A DNA stretch of 64,000 nucleotides from Serratia ficaria (GTDB taxonomy: Bacteria; Pseudomonadota; Gammaproteobacteria; Enterobacterales; Enterobacteriaceae): contig NZ_LT906479.1 in the NCBI RefSeq assembly GCF_900187015.1, positions 496,001 through 560,000 of the forward strand, written 5' to 3'. Under the pieces are notes generated by a model. That model made no database searches, was not told where the DNA came from, and worked only from the letters and a program-made list of their open reading frames with translations. Made by a program: the position numbers and the translations under genes. Positions 42,055 through 53,278 of the stretch are shown piece by piece (position 1 is the stretch's first letter; every line of letters starts with the position of its first letter).

Positions 42055-42060
42055 CGCGCC

Positions 42061-43935
<1,875 letters not shown>

Positions 43936-43962
43936 TTGCCGCACAGCCTGTGCATGCAGAAG

Positions 43963-43992
43963 CCGCCGGACCTGGTTCCGGCGGTTTTTTTT
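43963..43992 (+). terminator. intrinsic terminator after mdh
   Basis: CCGCCGGA (43963-43970), loop CCTGGT, TCCGGCGG (43977-43984), then eight Ts. It lies between mdh and the convergent sfsB. Confidence 0.92.
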
Positions 43993-44001
43993 GCTTTTTA
44001 T

Positions 44002-44268
44002 TCATGCCTTCGGCTTGATGCGCGCCTTGCGATCCAGCAGGCGATCGCTGTGCGGATCATAATAACGGCTCGGCCAGATCTCCGAAGGATGAATGGCGAG
44101 CTCTTCGGCGATCAGCCACTCGCCTTTCGGCCAGGGGCGCGACAACGCATTGGCCAGCGTTGACGAACTCAGCCCGGCGCGGCGCGATACCGCCGCCAGC
44201 GTCGTTCCCTTCTTGCGCAGTGCCGCGATGATATCCGCCGGATGCCAATCCTGATCCCTTGTATTCAT
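44002..44268 (-). CDS. sfsB: SfsB/Nlp, Ner-like DNA-binding regulator
   Basis: The 88-residue product belongs to the SfsB/Nlp family, related to the Ner repressor of phage Mu and its relatives. WHPADIIAALRKKGTTLAAV and RRAGLSSSTLANALSRPWPK form the helix-turn-helix, followed by IAEELAIHPSEIWPSRYYD. E. coli Nlp (SfsB) affects maltose gene expression when overproduced and lies next to ispB as here. It is divergent from a Mu-like DNA-binding protein, with 175 AT-rich bases between them. The target sites are unknown. Confidence 0.88.
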   Translation of the reverse strand: MNTRDQDWHPADIIAALRKKGTTLAAVSRRAGLSSSTLANALSRPWPKGEWLIAEELAIHPSEIWPSRYYDPHSDRLLDRKARIKPKA

Positions 44269-44299
44269 GTTTACATTCCTTTTTTGATTAGCGAAAGTT

Positions 44300-44321
44300 C
44301 TGTTAGTGGTATAACTAACAG
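44300..44321. promoter_or_regulatory. operator-like palindrome between sfsB and the Mu-like regulator
   Basis: CTGTTAGT (44300-44307) and ACTAACAG (44314-44321) form a perfect 8-base inverted repeat with a 6-base spacer. The overlapping TTAGTGGTAT (44303-44312) is repeated in inverted form as ATACCACTAA at 44371-44380. Such symmetry in a divergent regulator spacer suggests binding by one of the flanking proteins; this is inference. Confidence 0.55.
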
Positions 44322-44380
44322 GTCAAGATTAATCGTTTGAACAACATGAAACGCTTATACGGAAATCAGGATACCACTAA

Positions 44381-44437
44381 ATTTCCTAAAAAATATCTCA
44401 ATGATTTCTAAAAAATGACTTTGCCCACTATTGCCCA
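44381..44437. repeat. short direct repeats before the Mu-like regulator
   Basis: ATTTCCTAAAAAAT (44381-44394) recurs with one base missing as ATTTCTAAAAAAT (44404-44416). Just downstream TTGCCCA occurs at 44421-44427 and 44431-44437, ten bases apart, that is one helical turn. They could be binding sites, or chance in AT-rich DNA. Confidence 0.45.
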
Positions 44438-44443
44438 GAGATA

Positions 44444-44800
44444 ATGGCTATGAAAAATGAGTGGTTTGCCGCCAAGGAGCTTACAGGCATCGCAGGATTA
44501 CCTTCCTCACCACAGGGAATAAATCTGATGGCCCGGCGCGAAGGATGGATCAGTCGCAGGCGCAAAGGCGTGCAGGGAAAAGCGTTGGAGTATCATATCA
44601 ACAGCTTGCCGCACGGCGCCCGAAATCTGCTGTTGCTGAAAGAAGATGCGGCGGTGTACGAAGTGGAAAGACAGGATCCTTTGACGGTGTGGATTGAGTA
44701 TTATTATCACCTGACGGAAAGCGAGCGCGAGAAAATGCTGTCGTTTTTGATGCGGGAAGGGATCGGCGGCCTGTTGGCGCGCATCACCGAAGAGAAGTAA
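44444..44800 (+). CDS. Mu transposase/repressor N-terminal-type DNA-binding protein
   Basis: The 118-residue product begins MAMKNEWFAAKELTGIAGLP and continues with SPQGINLMARREGWISRRRK and GKALEYHINSLPHGARN. This is the winged-helix domain shared by the N-termini of phage Mu transposase MuA and repressor MuR (HTH_Tnp_Mu type), covering about residues 4-65. The rest (about 66-118) is charged and helical with YEVERQDPLTVWIEYYYHLT; no transposase catalytic domain is present. An ATG at 44450 is an alternative start. It is divergent from the Ner-like sfsB and convergent with ispB. Function is unknown; a domesticated phage-type regulator is likely. Confidence 0.8.
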   Translation: MAMKNEWFAAKELTGIAGLPSSPQGINLMARREGWISRRRKGVQGKALEYHINSLPHGARNLLLLKEDAAVYEVERQDPLTVWIEYYYHLTESEREKMLSFLMREGIGGLLARITEEK

Positions 44801-44801
44801 T

Positions 44802-44822
44802 CAGGCCCGCAGCGCGGGCCTG
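44802..44822. terminator. hairpin between the Mu-like regulator gene and ispB
   Basis: CAGGCCCGC (44802-44810), loop AGC, GCGGGCCTG (44814-44822). There is no strong T tract on either side, so activity as a terminator is uncertain. Confidence 0.55.
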
Positions 44823-44849
44823 TAGGGGATAAGCGGAAATTCAAGTTTC

Positions 44850-45821
44850 TTAAAAATCGCGCTGCACCGCCAGATGGGCCAGGCCCTCCAGCGCGGTGCG
44901 GTGCGCGGACGCCGGCAGCGCCTGCAGCGCGGCGATCGCCTTGTCGGCTTCTTCCTCGGCGCGCTGACGGGTGTACGCCAAAGAACCGCATTGCTGCATG
45001 GCCTGCAGCACCGGCTCCAGCAGGTGGCGGCCGTTGCCTTGTTCAATCGCTGCGCGGATCATCGTTCTTTGCGCTTCGTCGCCATTGTGCATGGCGTGCA
45101 GCAGCGGCAGGGTGGGCTTCCCTTCATTCAGATCGTCACCGGTGTTCTTGCCCAGGGTGCTGCCGTCCGCGCTGTAATCGAGCAGATCGTCGATCAATTG
45201 GAAGGCGGTGCCGAGGTAACGGCCGTAATCCTGCAGCGCTTTTTCCTGCGCCTCGCTGGCGCCGGACAAAATCGCCGAAGATTGCGCAGCGGCTTCGAAC
45301 AGGCGCGCGGTTTTGCTGTAGATCACCCTCATATAGCTTTCTTCGGTGATGTCGGGATCGTGCACGTTCATCAACTGCAGCACTTCGCCTTCGGCAATCA
45401 CGTTGACCGCCTCGGACATCAGCGCCAGCACGCGCAGCGATTCCAGGCTGGTCATCATCTGGAAAGCGCGGGTATAGATAAAGTCGCCGACCAGCACGCT
45501 GGCGGCGTTGCCGAACGCGGCATTGGCGGTGGCTTTGCCGCGGCGCATATCGGATTCATCCACCACGTCGTCATGCAGCAGCGTGGCGGTATGAATGAAT
45601 TCGATCAGCGCCGCAACGGTCACGTGCTTGTGGCCTTCATAGCCCAACGCCCGTGCAGCCAGCACGGCGATCATCGGTCGGATGCGTTTACCGCCACCGC
45701 TGATAATGTAATAGCCAAGCTGATTGATGAGTGTGACATCGGAGTTCAGCTGTTCGAGAATTGTTGCGTTCACGGCCGCCATATCTTGCGCGGTTAACTC
45801 GGTAATTTGCTCTAGGTTCAT
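44850..45821 (-). CDS. ispB: octaprenyl diphosphate synthase IspB
   Basis: IspB elongates farnesyl diphosphate to the C40 octaprenyl chain used for ubiquinone and menaquinone side chains; it is essential. The 323-residue product starts MNLEQITELTAQDMAAVNAT and has the two Asp-rich motifs LLHDDVVDESDMRRGKA and FQLIDDLLDYSADG. The longer upstream frame is not conserved; the ATG at 45821 matches the E. coli N-terminus. It is divergent from rplU, as in E. coli. Confidence 0.97.
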   Translation of the reverse strand: MNLEQITELTAQDMAAVNATILEQLNSDVTLINQLGYYIISGGGKRIRPMIAVLAARALGYEGHKHVTVAALIEFIHTATLLHDDVVDESDMRRGKATANAAFGNAASVLVGDFIYTRAFQMMTSLESLRVLALMSEAVNVIAEGEVLQLMNVHDPDITEESYMRVIYSKTARLFEAAAQSSAILSGASEAQEKALQDYGRYLGTAFQLIDDLLDYSADGSTLGKNTGDDLNEGKPTLPLLHAMHNGDEAQRTMIRAAIEQGNGRHLLEPVLQAMQQCGSLAYTRQRAEEEADKAIAALQALPASAHRTALEGLAHLAVQRDF

Positions 45822-45989
45822 TGTATTTTTTTCAGCTGTGTTTCTCTTCACCGCGTTGAGATCGCTGCTCACATCGGTACATGGCGGTAACTGTCCCCCT
45901 GATTGTACTTGAAAAACGGTTCAGATAAACGCCACGAAAGAAACTGTGGTTTTTTTCTTCTTTTTTCTGCTTCTGGTCTTATTCTGCTC

Positions 45990-46018
45990 TTGTCATGCGT
46001 CGGTTTTTTGCGTAGAAT
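45990..46018 (+). promoter_or_regulatory. promoter of the rplU-rpmA operon
   Basis: TTGTCA (45990-45995) and TAGAAT (46013-46018) are separated by 17 bases. The predicted start is near 46025, leaving a leader of about 67 bases before rplU. Confidence 0.75.
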
Positions 46019-46034
46019 TCGCGCCCTATTGTGA

Positions 46035-46403
<369 letters not shown>

Positions 46404-46408
46404 GTTAG

Positions 46409-46678
<270 letters not shown>

Positions 46679-46704
46679 TTTTTCGAGCCTTACGAAATAG
46701 ATGT

Positions 46705-46733
46705 AAGCCCCGCAATTCGTTGCGGGGCTTTTT
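46705..46733 (+). terminator. intrinsic terminator after rpmA
   Basis: AAGCCCCGCAA (46705-46715), tetraloop TTCG, TTGCGGGGCTT (46720-46730), then more Ts. It separates the ribosomal genes from yhbE-obgE. Confidence 0.92.
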
Positions 46734-46789
46734 ACATTTATACCCGTCATACTTCAGACCGCAGGCATGTCAGCGCTGGCAAAGGTAAT

Positions 46790-47761
46790 ATGGACACGAA
46801 ACAGCAGGTCGGTGTAGGCATTTCGCTGGCGTTAACCACGGCGGTTTGCTGGGGCGCATTGCCGATAGCGATGAAAGAAGTGCTGGCGGTGATGGAGCCG
46901 TTTACCATCGTCTGGTATCGCTTTACCATCGCCGCTATCGGCCTGGGGCTGATCCTGGCGGTGCGCGGCAGGCTGCCGCCGCTGAAGATGTTCCGCCAGC
47001 CGCGCTGGCTGCTGCTGCTGGCGATAGCCACCGCGGGCCTGTTGGGCAACTTTGTGTTCTTCAGCTCGTCGCTGCAGTATCTCAGCCCGACGGCGTCGCA
47101 GGTGATTGGCCAGCTGTCGCCGGTCGGCATGATGTTCGCCAGCGTGCTGATTTTAAAAGAACGGATGCGCATCACGCAGGTGATTGGCGCGCTGATGCTG
47201 ATCTGCGGGCTGATGCTGTTTTTCAACGTCAGCCTGATCGAGATCTTCACCCGCCTGACGGATTACACCCTCGGGGTGCTGCTTGGCGTGTGCGCGGCGG
47301 CGGTCTGGGTCAGCTACGGCGTGGCGCAGAAGGTGTTGCTGCGTCGATTGGCCTCGCCGCAGATCCTGGTAATGTTGTACACTTTATGTGCAATCGCGTT
47401 ATTCCCTCTGGCCCGGCCCGAGGTGATTTTCCAGCTCAGCGGTTGGCAGTTGGCTTGCCTGCTGTTCTGCGGCGCCAACACGCTGATTGGCTATGGCGCG
47501 CTGGCGGAGGCGATGGCGCGCTGGCAGGCGGCGCAGGTGAGTGCGTTAGTGACGCTGACACCGCTGTTTACCCTGCTGTTTTCAGATTTATTGGCGCTGG
47601 CCTGGCCACAGGCATTCGCTGCGCCGACCTTGAACGTCGTCGGTTATGTCGGCGCTTTTGTGGTGGTGGCGGGCGCCATGTTTTCCGCAATTGGTCACCG
47701 GTGGTGGCCGCGACGGGCAGAAACCAGCCTGGTTGCTCCTTTGAAGCAGCCCGGTGAATGA
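46790..47761 (+). CDS. yhbE: EamA/DMT-family inner-membrane transporter YhbE
   Basis: The 323-residue product has about ten hydrophobic segments and two EamA repeats (about residues 10-145 and 155-300). The first repeat carries LTTAVCWGALPIAMKEVLAV and the second GVLLGVCAAAVWVSYGVAQK. The substrate is unknown; the family includes amino-acid and metabolite exporters. Its place between rpmA and obgE is conserved with E. coli. The obgE start lies 16 bases after its stop, so the two are probably co-transcribed. Confidence 0.9.
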   Translation: MDTKQQVGVGISLALTTAVCWGALPIAMKEVLAVMEPFTIVWYRFTIAAIGLGLILAVRGRLPPLKMFRQPRWLLLLAIATAGLLGNFVFFSSSLQYLSPTASQVIGQLSPVGMMFASVLILKERMRITQVIGALMLICGLMLFFNVSLIEIFTRLTDYTLGVLLGVCAAAVWVSYGVAQKVLLRRLASPQILVMLYTLCAIALFPLARPEVIFQLSGWQLACLLFCGANTLIGYGALAEAMARWQAAQVSALVTLTPLFTLLFSDLLALAWPQAFAAPTLNVVGYVGAFVVVAGAMFSAIGHRWWPRRAETSLVAPLKQPGE

Positions 47762-47777
47762 TTTACGGAGACGGTAA

Positions 47778-48950
<1,173 letters not shown>

Positions 48951-48959
48951 TCCTCCCGA

Positions 48960-48991
48960 CAGGGCTCAGCAACGCTGGGCCCTGTTTATTT
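48960..48991 (+). terminator. terminator after obgE
   Basis: CAGGGCTCAGC (48960-48970) and GCTGGGCCCTG (48974-48984) pair with one G-T, followed by TTTATTT. It overlaps the 3' end of the convergent basS. Confidence 0.75.
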
Positions 48992-50047
48992 CCAGGCCTT
49001 GTCAGGCAGCCAGCATTGCGCATTCAGCCCGCTGGTGTCCCGCCGGTTTTCCAGCGTCAAACGCCCCTGATGCAGCTGCACGATGCGGATGACGATGTTC
49101 AGCCCCAGCCCGCTGCCGCCATAGCGCTGGTCCATGCGGCGAAACGCCTGGGTGAGTTCCCCCACCATGTTTTCCTTAATTCCCGGCCCTTCGTCGATCA
49201 CCTGCAGCAGGTGACCGTTATCCCCCGCGGCCAGCCGTACCTGGATGGCGCTGCCTTCCGGGCCGTAGCGGTGGGCATTTTCGACCAGATTGCGCAGCAG
49301 CAGGCGCAGCAGCACCGGATCGCCGTGCACCCGGGCCTCTGCCGGCAATTGCCAGCGCAGCGTCTGCCGGCGCTGGGCGACCAGCTCGTCAAGCTCTTCG
49401 CGCAGCGGCTGGATCACCTCGGCCACCCAGTCGAAATGCTGATAGTGGCCGCTGGCAAAGTCTTGCCCGGCGCGTGACAGCATCAGCAGCTGCTCGACGG
49501 TGTGCATCAGTTGGTCGATGCGGGCGATCAGCGCGCGGCTTTCCCCTACGCCCTGTTTTTCCATCAGCTCCAGATGCAGCCGGATCCCGGCCAGCGGCGT
49601 GCGCAGCTCGTGGGCGGCGTCGGCGGTGAACAGCCGCTCCTGCCGGATGGTGTTGTCCAGGCGCGAGAACAGCTGGTTGAGCGCCGTGGTGACCGCCACC
49701 ATTTCTCGGCTGTCGCTGCTGATTGGCAGAGGGGTGAGATTATCGGCGGAGCGTTTCTCCAGCCGTTGCTGCAGCTGGTTGAGCGGGCGAATAATCCAGC
49801 TGATGGCCCAAAAAGAGGCCAACAGCGTGACGATCATCATGATCAGCGAAGGGGCCAGCAACGAGGCGATGGCCTCGGCGATTTCGGTGTCGACGCGCTC
49901 GGTGCGCACCTTGGCGGACAAGGTTTCATCCACCAGGAAGCTGATTTGCTCCTGGCTTTCGTGCCACAACCAAAAGGCGCTGATAAGCTGAGTGACCAGC
50001 AGGATTAACGCCAGCATCAGCAACAGACGGCGGCGCATGCTGATCAT
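48986..50047 (-). CDS. basS: sensor histidine kinase BasS/PmrB
   Basis: BasS (PmrB) senses Fe(III), Al(III) and low pH and phosphorylates BasR to induce lipid A modification and polymyxin resistance. The 353-residue product has membrane segments at about residues 8-27 and 61-85, a short periplasmic loop, HAMP, the H box RLFTADAAHELRTPLAGIRL with His146, and the ATPase boxes NLVENAHRYGPEG and DEGPGI plus GGSGLGLNIV. Two ExxE motifs, ESQE (30-33) and EIAE (55-58), occupy the positions of the ferric-binding motifs of Salmonella PmrB. The start overlaps the basR stop by ATGA. Confidence 0.92.
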   Translation of the reverse strand: MISMRRRLLLMLALILLVTQLISAFWLWHESQEQISFLVDETLSAKVRTERVDTEIAEAIASLLAPSLIMMIVTLLASFWAISWIIRPLNQLQQRLEKRSADNLTPLPISSDSREMVAVTTALNQLFSRLDNTIRQERLFTADAAHELRTPLAGIRLHLELMEKQGVGESRALIARIDQLMHTVEQLLMLSRAGQDFASGHYQHFDWVAEVIQPLREELDELVAQRRQTLRWQLPAEARVHGDPVLLRLLLRNLVENAHRYGPEGSAIQVRLAAGDNGHLLQVIDEGPGIKENMVGELTQAFRRMDQRYGGSGLGLNIVIRIVQLHQGRLTLENRRDTSGLNAQCWLPDKAWK

Positions 50048-50706
50048 GATGCCGGTTCCAGACGGTAGCCGATGCCGCGTACGGTGCGGATGCGGTCCTT
50101 GCCCAGTTTGCGGCGCAGGTTATGGATATGCACTTCCAGCGTATTGGAGCCCAAATCGTCCTGCCAGGTGTAGAGATCCTGCTGCAGCAGCTCGCGGTTG
50201 ACCGTTTGCCCGGCGCGCATCATCAGCCGCGACAGAATGGCGAACTCTTTAGGCGTGACCTCCACCGGCTTCTGCTGCAGGTAAACCTGCTGGCTGGAGA
50301 GGTTGAGCTGCAGAGAGTCCACCTGCATCAGGTTGTCGCTGTGGCCCTGATAACGGCGTATCAGCGCCCGCACCCGCGCCTGCAGTTCGACCAGCGCGAA
50401 GGGTTTGACCAGATAGTCGTCGGCGCCGGCGTCCAGCCCGTCCACGCGGTCCGCCAGCGCATCGCGGGCGGTGAGGATCAGCACCGGCAGGTCAATCTGC
50501 TGCCGGCGCCACTGCCGCAGCAGGCTGGCGCCGTCCATATCCGGCAGGCCGAGATCGAGGATCACCATGCTGTACTGGCTGGTGACGAGCAGGCTGCCGG
50601 CCTCGGCCGCCGTGCCTGCGCAGTCGCAGGCATAACCGTCGCCGGTCAGCGCTAACGCCAGTCCCTGTTGCAGCAGCTCATCGTCTTCCACTATCAACAG
50701 CTTCAT
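50044..50706 (-). CDS. basR: response regulator BasR/PmrA
   Basis: BasR (PmrA) is an OmpR-class transcription activator of LPS-modifying genes. The 220-residue product has a receiver domain (about 1-115; MKLLIVEDDELLQQGLALAL, phospho-acceptor Asp51 in LDLGLPDMDG, YLVKPFALVEL) and a winged-helix DNA-binding domain (about 125-220; TPKEFAILSRLMMRAG and HIHNLRRKLGKDRIRTVRGI). It closely resembles E. coli BasR. It starts 8 bases after dacB on the same strand and overlaps basS. Confidence 0.94.
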   Translation of the reverse strand: MKLLIVEDDELLQQGLALALTGDGYACDCAGTAAEAGSLLVTSQYSMVILDLGLPDMDGASLLRQWRRQQIDLPVLILTARDALADRVDGLDAGADDYLVKPFALVELQARVRALIRRYQGHSDNLMQVDSLQLNLSSQQVYLQQKPVEVTPKEFAILSRLMMRAGQTVNRELLQQDLYTWQDDLGSNTLEVHIHNLRRKLGKDRIRTVRGIGYRLEPAS

Positions 50707-50714
50707 GGCGATCC

Positions 50715-52148
50715 TCAGTTGTTCTGATAAATGTCCCGGTACAGGCGGCTTTCGAAACGCACCAGCGGCGCGCGGCGCTGCCTTTGATCTTCCGGCGGCA
50801 CGGCGTAGCCGGACAGGTATTGCACGAAGGCCATGCGCTGGCCGCTGGCGGTGGTGATGAAGCCCGCCAGGTTGTAGACTCCCTGCAGCGCGCCGGTCTT
50901 GGCCGACACCTTGCCGTCGACGCCGGCTTCGTGCAGGCCGCCGCGGTAGCGCAGGGTGCCGTCATAGCCGGACAGCGGCAACATCGAGATGAAGTTCAGC
51001 TCGTTGTCGTGCTGCGCAATGTACTGCAGCGCCTGCATCATGGTCGCCGGCGCCAGCAGGTTATGGCGCGACAGGCCGGAGCCGTCCACCACGATGCTGT
51101 TGCCCAGATCGACGCCGGCCTTCTGGCGCAGCACCTGACGCACCGCGTCGGCGCCCGCGCGCCAGGTGCCAGGCACGCCAAAGCGTTCGTGGCCGATGGT
51201 GCGGAATACGGTATCGGCAATCATGTTGTCCGATTTTTTCAGCATGATTTTCAGCAGGTCATGCAGCGGCGCGGACTGGGTCTGGGCGATCACCGTGCCG
51301 GTCAGGCCTGGCTGCGTCTGGCGCTTCAGGTGGCCGTCGATCTGGATGCCGGCCTGCGTCAGCTCATCCTTCAGGATAGCACCTGCGTAGCTGGCGCCGT
51401 CCTGAATGGCGAAGGCCAGCGGCAACGGATCGCTGCGCTGGGTCAGGCAGCCGGTCAGGGTAAAGCGGTTCAGCTCGCCCGGCACTACGTCCAGCTCGCA
51501 GTATTGCGCGTCGGCGGAGCCTCGCGCCAGCGTGCGCACCTGGCTGAACATGTTGACCGGATAATAGGAGGCGACGCGGATAAACGCCATTTCGCCCGGG
51601 TTCGGCGCGCTGTACAGCGACACCGAGAAGCAGTTGCGATCGACAATCGCCGCCGCCGGCGGTGCGCTGAAGCACTGCGTCAGGTCGTTCCACGGCCAGC
51701 CGGGCGCCTTGTCGTGGCTGGCGAACACCGAGGTGTCGACCAGCACGTCGCCGGTGATCTGGCGCACGCCCTGTTTCTTCAGGGCCGCCACCATGTTGCG
51801 CAGGCTCTGGCGCTTGAAGGTCGGATCGCCGCCGAAGCGGGCGATCAGATTGCCGCGCAGCACGCCGTCGCTGATGTTGCCCTGGCTCTCCAGCGTGGTG
51901 GTGAAGCGGTAGTCCGGCCCGAGCTGCAGCAACGCCGCCAGCGCTGTCAGCACCTTTTGGGTACTGGCCGGCAATGCCATTTGCTGAGAGTGATAATCGA
52001 TGGTCGGCGCGGTGGCGCCGATCTTCTGAACTACCAGGGCAAGGTTGGCCCCATCAGGCAAATATTGTGTGTAATCTTCAACCGGGGCCGCATTCGCATT
52101 CAGAACAAATGCGCAAGCCAATGCACTGACAATTCGTGAAAAACGCAT
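50715..52148 (-). CDS. dacB: D-alanyl-D-alanine carboxypeptidase/endopeptidase DacB (PBP4)
   Basis: PBP4 trims and cleaves peptidoglycan cross-links in the periplasm and, in some bacteria, its loss signals ampC induction. The 477-residue product has a signal peptide (about residues 1-20), the SxxK motif STQK at Ser62-Lys65, the SxN motif in LKKSDNMIADTVF and the KTG motif in VSAKTGALQGVYNLAGF, plus the large insert domain of this class. It is divergent from greA, as in E. coli. It is followed on the same strand by basR only 8 bases later. Confidence 0.95.
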   Translation of the reverse strand: MRFSRIVSALACAFVLNANAAPVEDYTQYLPDGANLALVVQKIGATAPTIDYHSQQMALPASTQKVLTALAALLQLGPDYRFTTTLESQGNISDGVLRGNLIARFGGDPTFKRQSLRNMVAALKKQGVRQITGDVLVDTSVFASHDKAPGWPWNDLTQCFSAPPAAAIVDRNCFSVSLYSAPNPGEMAFIRVASYYPVNMFSQVRTLARGSADAQYCELDVVPGELNRFTLTGCLTQRSDPLPLAFAIQDGASYAGAILKDELTQAGIQIDGHLKRQTQPGLTGTVIAQTQSAPLHDLLKIMLKKSDNMIADTVFRTIGHERFGVPGTWRAGADAVRQVLRQKAGVDLGNSIVVDGSGLSRHNLLAPATMMQALQYIAQHDNELNFISMLPLSGYDGTLRYRGGLHEAGVDGKVSAKTGALQGVYNLAGFITTASGQRMAFVQYLSGYAVPPEDQRQRRAPLVRFESRLYRDIYQNN

Positions 52149-52213
52149 AATCTCGGGATAACAGCTGGATAACGTGTCGTCATACTACGGTGCATTCAGG
52201 GAAAAAGTAAACG

Positions 52214-52242
52214 ATGACCCTCAAGGAACTCTAGGCTAAAAT
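52214..52242 (+). promoter_or_regulatory. greA promoter
   Basis: ATGACC (52214-52219) and TAAAAT (52237-52242) are separated by 17 bases. A start near 52249 would give the short leader RNA and the greA mRNA described below. Confidence 0.65.
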
Positions 52243-52248
52243 ACGTAT

Positions 52249-52305
52249 CAAAATGCAAAATCGATCCTGACTTGGGCTCCGTTCCGAGTCAGGTTTCTTT
52301 TGTTT
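52249..52305 (+). ncRNA. graL: GraL-like attenuated leader RNA of greA
   Basis: Downstream of the greA promoter, CCTGACTTGG (52266-52275) pairs with CCGAGTCAGG (52284-52293) and is followed by TTTCTTTTGTTTG, an intrinsic terminator about 110 bases before greA. Early termination would release an RNA of about 50 bases, the length and position of E. coli GraL. Read-through would give greA mRNA. The sequence shows the promoter and terminator; release of a stable RNA is inferred. Confidence 0.7.
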
Positions 52306-52404
52306 GTCGCCTGGAGGCGGGGGGCGATGAGCCAACCGTATTTTCATACGAATACGTCAGGATGACGGTTATTTGAACAGGAAAGATTTAGAGGTATTTA
52401 CCAT

Positions 52405-52881
52405 ATGAAACAAATTCCGATGACCTTGTTTGGCGCTGAAAAACTGCGCGAAGAGCTTGAATATCTGAAGGGCGTACGCCGTCCCAAGATTATTGCCGAC
52501 ATCGCTGACGCCCGCGAGCACGGCGATTTGAAAGAAAACGCCGAGTACCATGCCGCGCGTGAGCAGCAGGGGTTCTGTGAAGGGCGTATCCAGGAAATTG
52601 AAGCCAAGCTGTCGAACGCGCAGGTGATCGATATCACCAAAATGCCTAATACCGGCCGCGTGATTTTCGGCGCTACCGTATCGGTGCTGAATCTGGATAG
52701 CGAAGAGCAGGTGACCTACCGCATCGTTGGCGACGACGAAGCCGATTTCAAGAAAAATCTGATTTCGGTAAATTCACCGATGGCGCGCGGTCTGATCGGC
52801 AAAGAGCAGGACGACGTGGTGGTGATCAAAACGCCGGGCGGCGACGTGGATTACGAGATCCTGAAGGTCGACTACCTCTGA
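52405..52881 (+). CDS. greA: transcript cleavage factor GreA
   Basis: GreA enters the RNA polymerase secondary channel and stimulates cleavage of backtracked RNA. The 158-residue product starts [20 protein letters not shown] and has the coiled-coil tip [20 protein letters not shown] with the acidic residues needed for activity, and a C-terminal FKBP-like domain (about 80-158). Its mRNA carries a terminator-containing leader. It is divergent from dacB. Confidence 0.98.
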   Translation: MKQIPMTLFGAEKLREELEYLKGVRRPKIIADIADAREHGDLKENAEYHAAREQQGFCEGRIQEIEAKLSNAQVIDITKMPNTGRVIFGATVSVLNLDSEEQVTYRIVGDDEADFKKNLISVNSPMARGLIGKEQDDVVVIKTPGGDVDYEILKVDYL

Positions 52882-52918
52882 TCGGTCAGAAATGCGCCAG
52901 TGTTTTGTAAAGAAAGGA

Positions 52919-52940
52919 AAAAGGCCGCGTGCGGCCTTTT
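52919..52940. terminator. bidirectional terminator between greA and yhbY
   Basis: AAAAGGCCGC (52919-52928) and GCGGCCTTTT (52931-52940) form a perfect inverted repeat with A and T runs on each side. Confidence 0.85.
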
Positions 52941-52984
52941 ATCTGAATCGGGTGCATGGCACCTTTTCGTTAACCTGACGTTTA

Positions 52985-53278
52985 TTAACGCGGTAGACTG
53001 ATCTTGCGCTCTTTAGACGGGCGGTAAAGAATAAGCGTACTGCCGATGACTTGCACGTTGCAGGCGCCCGTTTCACGCACGATAGCGTCGGCGATCAGGG
53101 TTTTGGTTTCGCGATCTTCAGCGGCGATTTTTACCTTGATCAGCTCATGATGCTCCAGAGCCTGTTCAATTTCAGCCAGCACCCCTTCGGTGAGACCGTT
53201 ATTACCCAGCATGACAACCGGTTTTAACGGATGCGCCAGGCCTTTCAGGTGCTGTTTTTGTTTATTATTCAGATTCAT
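52985..53278 (-). CDS. yhbY: ribosome-associated RNA-binding protein YhbY
   Basis: YhbY is a 97-residue CRS1-YhbY (CRM) domain protein that associates with pre-50S particles. It starts MNLNNKQKQHLKGLAHPLKP and carries VVMLGNNGLTEGVLAEIEQA, with the family GxxG motif in LGNNG, and VIGSTLILYRPSKERKISLP. It is divergent from rlmE and convergent with greA, as in E. coli. Confidence 0.95.
   Translation of the reverse strand: MNLNNKQKQHLKGLAHPLKPVVMLGNNGLTEGVLAEIEQALEHHELIKVKIAAEDRETKTLIADAIVRETGACNVQVIGSTLILYRPSKERKISLPR

Larger units (their letters stand above)
41656..42060. other. AT-rich 405-base gap between yhcN copy B and argR
   Basis: The end nearest yhcN copy B holds its likely promoter and a CRP-like site (separate entry). 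The end nearest argR holds the argR terminator (separate entry). The middle, about 41730-42000, is AT-rich and has no credible gene on either strand. Confidence 0.6.
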
